NCBI GenBank assembly: GCA_913043155.1
Contig: CAJWLY010000076.1
Span: 1 to 7,569, forward strand
Length of the DNA: 7,569 nucleotides
Source: an uncultured Nitrospinaceae bacterium
Lineage (GTDB): Bacteria > Nitrospinota > Nitrospinia > Nitrospinales > VA-1
Reading direction: 5' to 3'
The position numbers and the translations under genes were made by a program. Under the pieces are notes generated by a model that made no database searches, had not been told where the DNA came from, and saw nothing but the letters and a program-made list of their open reading frames with translations. Within the stretch, counting starts at the first letter, position 1. Every line of letters starts with the position of its first letter. Below are positions 1 to 6,134 of the stretch, in pieces.

Positions 1-38
1 AGAACTCCTTCTTCGTAGTTGATATCGATGATGTTCAT
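1..38 (-). CDS. 5' end of an unidentified gene, cut by the window edge
   Basis: An open frame starts with ATG at 38 on the minus strand and reads MNIIDINYEEGV before leaving the window. A purine-rich stretch (AGGGAGAG, about 47-56) lies upstream and could be a ribosome binding site, although its spacing of about 10 bases to the ATG is long. The gene would follow ctpA after a gap of 49 bases in the same direction, so it may be the next gene of that group. Twelve residues are too few to assign a family. The frame could also be fortuitous. Confidence 0.4.
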   Translation of the reverse strand, partial: MNIIDINYEEGV

Positions 39-87
39 GAAACGTTTCTCTCCCTTTTGTATTGTATTTTCCCTGCAATAGCTGGAG

Positions 88-1662
88 TTAGTAATGAATA
101 TTGGCCGCCAGTTCGCGCGCTTTTTTTAGAGTCTGTTTTTTATTGGCGACTGAAACACCTTTGATGAGTATTTGCGCGAACTGGAGCGTGGGGTCGTTTG
201 ACTCTTCTACTTCCTGCTCGTTTTCCTTGATAAACTTTATAATTTCGGATTCCTTGAGCTGGATGGGCGAACCCGAATTGTCCCTGAGGGGCGTAGTTTT
301 GGAGTTGTCAGATGATTTCAGCTCTTCCGGAATGGGGTCCTTCAGGACGCGGATTTCTGGTGTGATCCCCTGCTCGGTGATGTCCGTGCCCGAAGGCGTG
401 TAATATTTGGAAGTCGTTAGGCGCAGCCCGGACCCGCTGCTGGTGCGGAAGATGGTCTGGACCGAACCTTTGCCATATGAATTTTCCCCGATGACAAGAG
501 CTTTTCCCGAATCCCTGAGGGCTCCTGCAACGATTTCCGACGCGCTGGCGCTGTACTGGTTGATAAGAACGACCACCGGCATGAAATGCAGGGTGTTTTT
601 GTATTTGGCCCGGTACTCCTTATAGTCGGACTTTTCTCTTCCCTGGGTATACACAACGAGCCGGTTACGCAGTAGAAAGTGACTTGCTACCTTGACCGAC
701 TGCTCGAGGAGCCCGCCCGGATTATCCCGCAGGTCGAGTATGAATTCTTTCGCCCCATCACGTTTTGCCTTGGTGAGAGCATCCCTCAACTGGTCATGGG
801 TTTGCTTGGAAAAACTGCTGATCTTGATGAGTCCAACGTGATCCTTCAGAGGCTTATATTCTACTGTCTCAATGGAGATGACCTCCCGGGTTAACATGTA
901 AGTGCGTTCGCGGTCGTCGGCTTTCCTGTAGAGCGAGACGGTGACCTTGGTGTTGGGGTAGCCTCTCAGCATATCGGCCAGTTCGGCGATCTGGGTTTCC
1001 TTGACCTTTTTGCCGTTGACCTTGACAAAGGCATCGTCCGGCAGGATCCCGGCGCGCTGGGCCGGGGAATTTTTCATCGTTTTCACCACGTAGAGCCGGT
1101 TGTCTTTCATTGTGATAACCATTCCCAGTCCGCCGTACTTCCCTTCTGTATTCTGCATGGATTTGTTAAGGGCGTCCTCGTCCATGTATTGGGAATAAGG
1201 ATCCAGTGAACTCATGAGTCCGGTTACAGCGGCGGTTTCAAGCTCCTCTTTGCTCAGTTTACCGTCCGGCTCCTCAAGCAGGAAGTAATAGGCTTTTTTG
1301 AAGGCTTTCAGGTTTTGGTCCCAGTTGAAGTTGAGTTGATAGTGGATGGTTGAGTCGGCCCGGGAAATGGACTGGCCTTCCGGGGTATCTGTGGCGACGA
1401 TATTTTCTTCGTTGACCGAGCGGACCATCTCATTGATAGCGACGGTAAACATTTTTTTAAAGTCGGGGGGATAGACGTATTTATCTCGCACCAAGTTCAC
1501 GACTTCTTCGAAGAGTTCCAGGTCGTTACTGAAGAACCCGGCCTCGGCTGTTGGTATGAGGACAGAGACGGATCTGTCGGGTCCGGTCGGAAGTAATAGA
1601 AACAGCCCTATCAGGGTTGCCGTTGTGAAAGCAAGCGTTCTTTTAAATATGCGTTGGATCAT
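88..1662 (-). CDS. ctpA: S41 family carboxy-terminal processing protease (CtpA/Prc type), periplasmic
   Basis: This 524-residue serine protease has the S41 layout. Residues 5-24 are a hydrophobic export signal or anchor after a basic start (MIQRIFKR), and an AEA stretch at 39-41 could be the cleavage point. A PDZ domain spans about 165-247, with the peptide-binding loop at GGLGM (177-181). The protease domain spans about 260-435. The Ser/Lys dyad is visible as S373 in SASASE and K398 in YGKGSVQ, with Q402 following; the 25-residue spacing matches known family members. The family trims or degrades proteins from their C-termini in the cell envelope. The N-terminal region before LDPYSQYM (153-160) is longer than usual and looks partly duplicated. 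The gene lies 52 bases after the DsbA-like gene, probably in one transcript. The start has only a weak AGAG ribosome binding site, but the signal sequence supports it. The substrate is unknown. Confidence 0.93.
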   Translation of the reverse strand: MIQRIFKRTLAFTTATLIGLFLLLPTGPDRSVSVLIPTAEAGFFSNDLELFEEVVNLVRDKYVYPPDFKKMFTVAINEMVRSVNEENIVATDTPEGQSISRADSTIHYQLNFNWDQNLKAFKKAYYFLLEEPDGKLSKEELETAAVTGLMSSLDPYSQYMDEDALNKSMQNTEGKYGGLGMVITMKDNRLYVVKTMKNSPAQRAGILPDDAFVKVNGKKVKETQIAELADMLRGYPNTKVTVSLYRKADDRERTYMLTREVISIETVEYKPLKDHVGLIKISSFSKQTHDQLRDALTKAKRDGAKEFILDLRDNPGGLLEQSVKVASHFLLRNRLVVYTQGREKSDYKEYRAKYKNTLHFMPVVVLINQYSASASEIVAGALRDSGKALVIGENSYGKGSVQTIFRTSSGSGLRLTTSKYYTPSGTDITEQGITPEIRVLKDPIPEELKSSDNSKTTPLRDNSGSPIQLKESEIIKFIKENEQEVEESNDPTLQFAQILIKGVSVANKKQTLKKARELAANIHY

Positions 1663-1714
1663 CGTCTCTGGTTCGCGTCAGTTGCGGTGTGTCTTACCGC
1701 CTAGTTGGGAACTG

Positions 1715-2377
1715 CTAGTTATAGCTCAAAATATCTTCAATAATGAGGTCCAGATTTTCCGTCATCTTGTCTACGTCGCCGCCCGAAAGGCTGGGGGCAA
1801 CTTTCAGCACACCGTTGAGAATGAGCGTCGGGGTTTCGTTGGCGTTGTACTTCTTGGCCAGAGCGAGCGACTTGTTGAGCTTATCCTCGATGGCTTTTGA
1901 CTTCATTCCCGCTCTCATTTCATCTTCGATCTTGTAATGCATGGATAAGCGCTGGACGACCCTGGGTTGGAAAATATTGATGTGGAGCTTGAAGTTGGTG
2001 TCGAACAATTCCTGGGTGAACTTTTCTTCGATCCCCAACTCGTCAGTAATGTAATAGGCCTTCGCCGGGAAAGTGGTTTGCTCGCCCCAGTAAATAGGAT
2101 ATTTCTTATGGAACAGCTTGTCCTTGTATTTGTTATGCAGTTTTTTTACTGCCGTCAGGAAGTGGTAGCAGTGCCCACATGAGTAGTTGAAAAACTCCAG
2201 CATCTCGACCTGTTTGGCTCCCTTGAGTTTGTCGAGGGAGCCGATGACTTCGTATTTTCCCCGGATTTTATCCCCGGCGAGGGCTGCTTGACCAGGAAAG
2301 CCGATCAAAATGGTTAGTAAAAGGACCAATAAAAATTTTTGCGGAAATTTTCTCATAAGATTTTTGATATCCTTCAT
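1715..2377 (-). CDS. DsbA-like thiol-disulfide oxidoreductase, exported
   Basis: This 220-residue protein has a thioredoxin fold of the DsbA type. The N-terminus is a signal peptide: basic residues, a leucine-rich core at about 15-27, then AALAG at 31-35 with likely cleavage after A34. The active site is C67-G-H-C70 in FFNYSCGHCYHF, corresponding to FFCPHCYQF of E. coli DsbA. The helical insertion typical of DsbA follows, and a cis-proline loop lies at T182-P183 (NETPTLI). DsbA proteins oxidise cysteine pairs in exported proteins; the CGHC dipeptide is the one found in eukaryotic PDI. The start is fixed by a perfect AGGAGG five bases upstream. The gene lies 29 bases after the cytochrome fusion gene, so action on apocytochrome cysteines is a reasonable guess. 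No dsbB-like partner is in the window. Oxidase, reductase or isomerase activity cannot be decided from sequence. Confidence 0.88.
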   Translation of the reverse strand: MKDIKNLMRKFPQKFLLVLLLTILIGFPGQAALAGDKIRGKYEVIGSLDKLKGAKQVEMLEFFNYSCGHCYHFLTAVKKLHNKYKDKLFHKKYPIYWGEQTTFPAKAYYITDELGIEEKFTQELFDTNFKLHINIFQPRVVQRLSMHYKIEDEMRAGMKSKAIEDKLNKSLALAKKYNANETPTLILNGVLKVAPSLSGGDVDKMTENLDLIIEDILSYN

Positions 2378-2382
2378 GGACG

Positions 2383-2388
2383 CCTCCT
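2383..2388 (-). promoter_or_regulatory. Strong Shine-Dalgarno of the DsbA-like gene
   Basis: On the minus strand the six bases read AGGAGG, five bases before the ATG at 2377. This is the best-placed consensus ribosome binding site in the window and fixes the start of the DsbA-like gene. The genes on either side have much weaker sites, so this gene may be translated more strongly than its operon partners. Confidence 0.8.
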
Positions 2389-2406
2389 AACAAGTATTCA
2401 AAACGG

Positions 2407-3735
2407 TCAATGTTCTATTTTTGGCCAGTATTTGGAAAAATCGAAACGAGGGCTGTGGTTCTTGACGTGGCAAAGTTTGCAGGCCTGGCGGGCGTTCTCC
2501 CCGAATCCCGGCTGAGGGTTCGACGCATGGTCCAGACCCGGACCGTGGCACACCTCGCATTGCACATTTTGTAACTTAGGTGTGTCCACTTCGCTGATGA
2601 ATCCGCCCGGTTGGTCGAGTCCGGTTACATGACATTTCAGGCATTCGGGATCGAATGCCTTGTTGACCCGACTGAGGGTTTCATAGGCGCGGCTATGCCG
2701 GGACTTGCTCCACACTTCATGCTCGTCAGAGTGACAGGTCTCGCACGCCTGTTCCGTGGCGTAGACTCGCTTCTCGGTGTTTTGATTCTTGCGGGCTTCC
2801 AGCGAAGCGAAAAACAAATCTTCCACCTCCCGATTGTATTCCTCATACCATTTTATCATTTCGGGATCTAGTTTTATATTCGAATCCAGGCGAGCCATGT
2901 GCTGATCAAACGATTTCCGGCCGACGCTGTCTATGCGGACTTTTAATTCCCCTATTTTCTGTCCTCTCGGCCCCGGTTGAACGAAAACTTTCCCGTCCTT
3001 TTTTACCGGGGTCATGTCGATATTGTCGGTTTCCTTTTCCATATGACCGTTGATGACAACGTCCACCCCCTCCAATTCCAGGAGAGGTAGGGCTTTTTCA
3101 CGTTTCGTGTGAGTGAGCAGAACGATTAGGTCTGGTGTCTCCGATTCCTGAAGATTTTTGACTAGGGCCCGGACGGTTTCTTCTGGGTTGGTCACGCGAG
3201 CGCCGGAGTGAGTTACGGAATAAAATAGGTCCGGATCGGCCACAGCTAGAAGAGCGACTTTGAGCCCGTTTCCTAAATGCCGGATCCGCGTGCGAGCCGG
3301 ATGAAAATTTTGCATCTCCAAGTTGCTGAGGAGCCACGGGATCGATTTTTTTTGCTCAAGAAATGCTTCCCCGTATACCAGGTCCTTGTCGCCCGGAACC
3401 ACTGCATCGTAATTCAGTCTGGACATGGCCTGCATTATGTAGCGTGCCTTGATTTTGCCTTGGCGTGTGGGTTCCTTGAAACTGTCGCCGGTGTCCACGA
3501 ATAAAGTATTTTCCGCGTTTGCGGCGAACCGTTTGAAAAAAGTCATCCGTCGTTCAAATCCGCCCTGATCCTCCTCTTTGGCACAGCCACATGGCTTGAG
3601 CTCGCCCAGAGAGTTTCCACTGTAGATGATGAGCAATTCGCGGGGGAGCATTTCGGCCACCGCCCAGGCCCCGCCCAGCACCGAGAGGACAGTAAGTAAA
3701 GCAATCCAGACTATTAAAAAGCGCTCTTTATTCAT
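2407..3735 (-). CDS. Metallophosphoesterase-like domain fused to a tetrahaem cytochrome c554-type domain
   Basis: Taken from the ATG at 3735, the protein has 442 residues. Residues 6-25 are a hydrophobic signal or anchor after MNKER, so the protein acts outside the cytoplasm. Residues 34-270 resemble the UshA/5'-nucleotidase catalytic domain: VDTGDSF (80-86), VVPGDKDL (112-119) at the usual GNHE position, LLTHTKR (206-212) and INGHMEKE (228-235). An unusual C49-G-C51 lies in LKPCGC. The C-terminal part has four CXXCH haem motifs (C331, C365, C393, C419). H347, H403 and H427 are candidate second axial ligands, as in cytochrome c554-like domains. An in-frame GTG at 3795 would add 20 residues before the signal and has no ribosome binding site, so 3735 is preferred. 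The gene heads the group with the DsbA-like protein and ctpA. Electron transfer is likely; phosphatase activity is doubtful because the metal ligands are altered. Confidence 0.88.
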   Translation of the reverse strand: MNKERFLIVWIALLTVLSVLGGAWAVAEMLPRELLIIYSGNSLGELKPCGCAKEEDQGGFERRMTFFKRFAANAENTLFVDTGDSFKEPTRQGKIKARYIMQAMSRLNYDAVVPGDKDLVYGEAFLEQKKSIPWLLSNLEMQNFHPARTRIRHLGNGLKVALLAVADPDLFYSVTHSGARVTNPEETVRALVKNLQESETPDLIVLLTHTKREKALPLLELEGVDVVINGHMEKETDNIDMTPVKKDGKVFVQPGPRGQKIGELKVRIDSVGRKSFDQHMARLDSNIKLDPEMIKWYEEYNREVEDLFFASLEARKNQNTEKRVYATEQACETCHSDEHEVWSKSRHSRAYETLSRVNKAFDPECLKCHVTGLDQPGGFISEVDTPKLQNVQCEVCHGPGLDHASNPQPGFGENARQACKLCHVKNHSPRFDFSKYWPKIEH

Positions 3736-3862
3736 GGTCCAAGAATATCCGAAAACTTTTAACAAGGCAATCAGGCTTTCCCCGAGAGACTCCACCAGTT
3801 TCTGGTTTTCTTTTTTTCATAAGGATGTTCGTATCATAAGGCAATCAGCAGGTCCCTGTTCG

Positions 3863-3868
3863 ATTATA
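3863..3868 (-). promoter_or_regulatory. Candidate -10 box for the cytochrome/dsbA-like/ctpA group
   Basis: The minus strand reads TATAAT, a perfect -10 hexamer, in the divergent gap. A start of transcription near 3856 would leave a leader of about 120 bases before the ATG at 3735. No good -35 hexamer sits at 16-18 bases; the nearest match (TTGCGA) is only 14 bases away. The promoter may therefore need an activator, or the box may be chance in an A/T-rich stretch. Confidence 0.35.
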
Positions 3869-3896
3869 AAGAATCATTGCTGTCGCAAATTTTCGT

Positions 3897-3926
3897 TTGA
3901 CTGTGACCCTATTCAAATAGGATAAA
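3897..3926 (+). promoter_or_regulatory. Candidate sigma70-type promoter of the PHP gene
   Basis: TTGACT (3897-3902, five of six consensus bases) and GATAAA (3921-3926, four of six) are separated by 18 bases. Transcription would begin near 3933, only about 13 bases before the ATG at 3946. The leader would then be very short, which fits the lack of a clear Shine-Dalgarno sequence there. This is a consensus match by eye only. Confidence 0.4.
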
Positions 3927-3945
3927 GCGAGTTACCATAGAGCCT

Positions 3946-4824
3946 ATGGAGAAATTTGAAATTCACATGCACTCCACTTTTTCGGATGGAGAGTTCAGCC
4001 CAACGGAACTGGTGCGTATTGCTAAGAAAAATGGGGTATCGGTTCTTTGTCTAACCGATCACGATACGTTTGAAGGCATCGAAGAGTTTGTCGGGGCGGC
4101 GAAATCCGAGGATATTTACGCTTTTCCCGGCATTGAAATCACCGTGCGGTACCGAGACTTCACTCTCCATCTCCTCGCGTACTTTGAGTCGGCGCAAAGT
4201 TTGTCCGCCGAGCTGAAAGGGCAGGTGAAAGATATGAGCGGACGGCGGGAAAAGCGCATGCGCGAACTGGTCGCGCGCATCAACAAAATGGTGCCAGAAA
4301 AGTTTCGGGGAACTATCGAGTTCGAGAATGTTGGTCGCAACGCCGAGGGCATCTTGGCTCGGCCTCATCTGGCTAGGGAAATGGTGCGGTTGGGGATTGT
4401 TTCGACGACCAAGGACGCTTTTGACCATTACCTCGTAGAATATAATGTCGAATACGAGAACTTGGGAATAAAAGAAGCTATCCAGCTCGTCCGCGAGTGC
4501 GGGGGGGTTCCCGTGCTGGCGCATCCAGGAGAGCGGTCCTACTCATTATATAATCCGGCGAAGGGCCGCGCCTATGAGGACGTACCTGGCATGGTGAAAG
4601 AGCTGAAATCGTTTGGCTTGCTCGGTATGGAGTGTGTGTACCCCTACCACGAGCGAATAGGCAAAGTGAAGTATTACGAAGAACTCGCAAGGCAGTACGG
4701 GCTCATCATCACAGGAAGCCGCGACTTTCATGGGTCCGTCACCTACCAGTCAGAGCACCTGCTTGGCGCCACTAAGATGGGCTCCCAATTTATTGGTCAG
4801 TTCAAAGAAGTCTGGGCCGGATAA
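3946..4824 (+). CDS. PHP-domain phosphoesterase, YciV/TrpH (RNase AM) family
   Basis: This 292-residue cytoplasmic protein is close to the length of E. coli YciV (about 293). The PHP metal ligands are in order: H7 and H9 (IHMHST), D14, H39 within TDHDT (37-41), E64 (PGIEIT), H75, H141 (RPHLAR), H193 (LAHPGE), and D260 and H262 (SRDFHG). These would hold a trinuclear metal site. Family members hydrolyse 3',5'-nucleoside bisphosphates or act as 5'-3' exonucleases on short RNAs, including trimming of rRNA 5' ends; which applies here cannot be told from sequence. The start at 3946 is the only one possible in this frame, because upstream codons reach a stop without another start codon. The ribosome binding site is weak. 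It is the only plus-strand gene, divergent from the cytochrome group and convergent with ruvB, so it is transcribed alone. Confidence 0.9.
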   Translation: MEKFEIHMHSTFSDGEFSPTELVRIAKKNGVSVLCLTDHDTFEGIEEFVGAAKSEDIYAFPGIEITVRYRDFTLHLLAYFESAQSLSAELKGQVKDMSGRREKRMRELVARINKMVPEKFRGTIEFENVGRNAEGILARPHLAREMVRLGIVSTTKDAFDHYLVEYNVEYENLGIKEAIQLVRECGGVPVLAHPGERSYSLYNPAKGRAYEDVPGMVKELKSFGLLGMECVYPYHERIGKVKYYEELARQYGLIITGSRDFHGSVTYQSEHLLGATKMGSQFIGQFKEVWAG

Positions 4825-4977
4825 CCTTGGGTAACTGGAAACCTGTTTTCTTACGTAAAGCGACTTAACGCAGAGAGTGTCGTTTAAACTACACATCTAA
4901 TCAGGGAAATCACTTGTTGGGCAAAGATTTTCTTAACAGGAATCAGGAACCATGAACTGGTTCTCGGGAGTTGGTTT
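4825..4977. other. Gap between convergent PHP and ruvB genes; weak hairpins only
   Basis: These 153 bases separate two gene ends. Two inverted repeats are visible: AAGCGAC (4858-4864) with GTCGTTT (4879-4885, one G-U pair, 14-base loop), and GAACCA (4947-4952) with TGGTTC (4958-4963, five-base loop). The second is followed on the plus strand by five T at 4975-4979, but 11 bases away; on the minus strand no T run follows. Either could stop transcription of one gene, but neither is a textbook intrinsic terminator. I see no small gene here. Confidence 0.35.
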
Positions 4978-6003
4978 TTAAAACATCTTTTCTTGGCGGC
5001 TTTGCGGCGGGGGCGTGAGGCCGAGATGGCGGTAGGCGGTTTCGGTGGCAACTCTGCCACGTGGCGTGCGTTGGATGAATCCGGATTGCATAAGAAAAGG
5101 CTCGAGCACGTCTTCGATAGTGTCTTTCTCTTCACTGATCGACGCGGCAAGGCTCTCCACGCCGACCGGGCCGCCCTTGAACTTTTCAATGAGGGTTCGT
5201 ATGAGCTTATGGTCCATTTTGTCGAGCCCGAAATGATCTACTTCCATCATTTCCAGTGATTTCTCCGCGACGTCTTGTGTGATGATACCGTCGGCTTTTA
5301 CCTGAGCGTAATCGCGTACGCGGCGGAGTAGTCGATTAGTGATACGTGGTGTACCCCGTGACCTGCGGGCAATTTCGGCCGCACCGTCGGAATTGATTTC
5401 GATGTCGAGAATCGATGCGGAACGTGTGACGATGATTGCCAATTCTTCCGCACCGTAATAGTCCAGCCGATGTACTACGCCGAAGCGGTCGCGGAGCGGA
5501 GAGGTGAGGAGCCCGGCCCGTGTTGTTGCGCCTACCAACGTGAACGGCGGTAGTTCTAGCTTGATCGACCGAGCGCTCGGACCTTGTCCGATCATGATAT
5601 CCAGCTTGTAATCTTCCATCGCCGAATACAGGATTTCCTCGATGACGTTGGATAGGCGGTGGATTTCATCGATGAAGAGGATGTCACCTTTTTTTAGGTT
5701 GGTGAGGATAGCGGCTAGGTCGCCCGACTTTTCGATGACTGGACCCGAAGTGCTTTTGATATTGGCTCCCATCTCTGATGCAAGGATGTTCGCCAGTGTT
5801 GTCTTACCGAGTCCGGGCGGGCCGTAGAACAAGACGTGGTCGAGGGCTTCGCCGCGCATGCGCGCGGCGGAAATGAAAATTTCCAGGTTTTTCTTTATCT
5901 GGTCTTGCCCAACATAATCGTCGAAGGTATCCGGCCTCAGTTTCGCTTCGAACTGGACTTCTTCCTTGTCGAGCGCGGTTCCTGTAACAGAGTTTTCATC
6001 CAT
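4978..6003 (-). CDS. ruvB: Holliday junction branch migration ATPase RuvB
   Basis: This 341-residue AAA+ motor matches E. coli RuvB (336) in length and layout. Walker A is GPPGLGKTT (61-69) and Walker B is ILFIDEIH (108-115, D112 and E113). Sensor 1 lies in VGATTR (157-162) and the arginine finger in PLRDRFG (169-175). Sensor 2 is RGTPRI (216-221), followed by the characteristic NRLLRRVRDYAQV. A winged-helix DNA-binding domain follows from about 262 to 336, including GGPVGVESLA and the TPRGR loop. Two hexamers flank RuvA on the junction and pull DNA through with ATP. The N-terminus is the usual length, so the ATG at 6003 is accepted although its own ribosome binding site is weak (GGAA, 10 bases away). 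The gene is 131 bases downstream of ruvA, with a structured leader between them. All catalytic residues are intact. Confidence 0.98.
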   Translation of the reverse strand: MDENSVTGTALDKEEVQFEAKLRPDTFDDYVGQDQIKKNLEIFISAARMRGEALDHVLFYGPPGLGKTTLANILASEMGANIKSTSGPVIEKSGDLAAILTNLKKGDILFIDEIHRLSNVIEEILYSAMEDYKLDIMIGQGPSARSIKLELPPFTLVGATTRAGLLTSPLRDRFGVVHRLDYYGAEELAIIVTRSASILDIEINSDGAAEIARRSRGTPRITNRLLRRVRDYAQVKADGIITQDVAEKSLEMMEVDHFGLDKMDHKLIRTLIEKFKGGPVGVESLAASISEEKDTIEDVLEPFLMQSGFIQRTPRGRVATETAYRHLGLTPPPQSRQEKMF

Positions 6004-6008
6004 GATAA

Positions 6009-6038
6009 TTATTTCCGGTTTATCATTCGATAAGCCAC
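6009..6038 (-). CDS. Possible nine-codon leader peptide upstream of ruvB
   Basis: A GTG at 6038 opens a nine-codon frame (VAYRMINRK) ending in TAA at 6009, five bases before the ruvB ATG. It is preceded at a seven-base spacing by GGAGG (6046-6050), a far better ribosome binding site than the one next to ruvB. The short distance from stop to start would allow terminating ribosomes to restart on ruvB. Frames this short arise by chance, so the evidence is the ribosome binding site and the spacing alone. Confidence 0.3.
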   Translation of the reverse strand: MAYRMINRK

Positions 6039-6042
6039 GCGT

Positions 6043-6067
6043 TCTCCTCCATGACGTGAGGGAGAGG
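6043..6067 (-). promoter_or_regulatory. Strong Shine-Dalgarno with facing anti-Shine-Dalgarno tract in the ruvB leader
   Basis: On the minus strand a pyrimidine tract CCTCTCCC (6067-6060) precedes GGAGGAGA (6050-6043) by about ten bases. They can pair as TCTCC with GGAGA (6061-6065 with 6043-6047), or in a shifted register as CCTCT with GGAGG. Either pairing would hide the ribosome binding site of the leader frame. The stem is only five pairs, so its stability is uncertain. Confidence 0.3.
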
Positions 6068-6134
6068 ACACTTTTTTTTGCGGCTTAGCCCTTTTGCGTG
6101 AAGTCTGGTTTTTACCATAACTTGTGAGGCTTGG

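Noticed and set aside
3728..3820. A 30-codon minus-strand frame (starting MKKRKPETGG) whose TAA overlaps the ATG of the cytochrome fusion gene.
   Set aside because: It has no ribosome binding site, unremarkable composition and no recognisable features; the overlap with the downstream start is suggestive but a chance frame is more likely.
4051..4524. A long minus-strand open frame (157 codons) inside the PHP gene.
   Set aside because: It is antisense to a gene with all its family motifs intact, shows no recognisable domain, and has no ribosome binding site I could identify.
6042..6079. On the plus strand, a seven-pair stem (6042-6048 with 6060-6066) followed by eight T (6072-6079), resembling an intrinsic terminator.
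   Set aside because: No plus-strand gene leads into it, the stem includes two G-U pairs and the loop is 11 bases. The minus-strand reading of the same bases fits a ruvB leader better.
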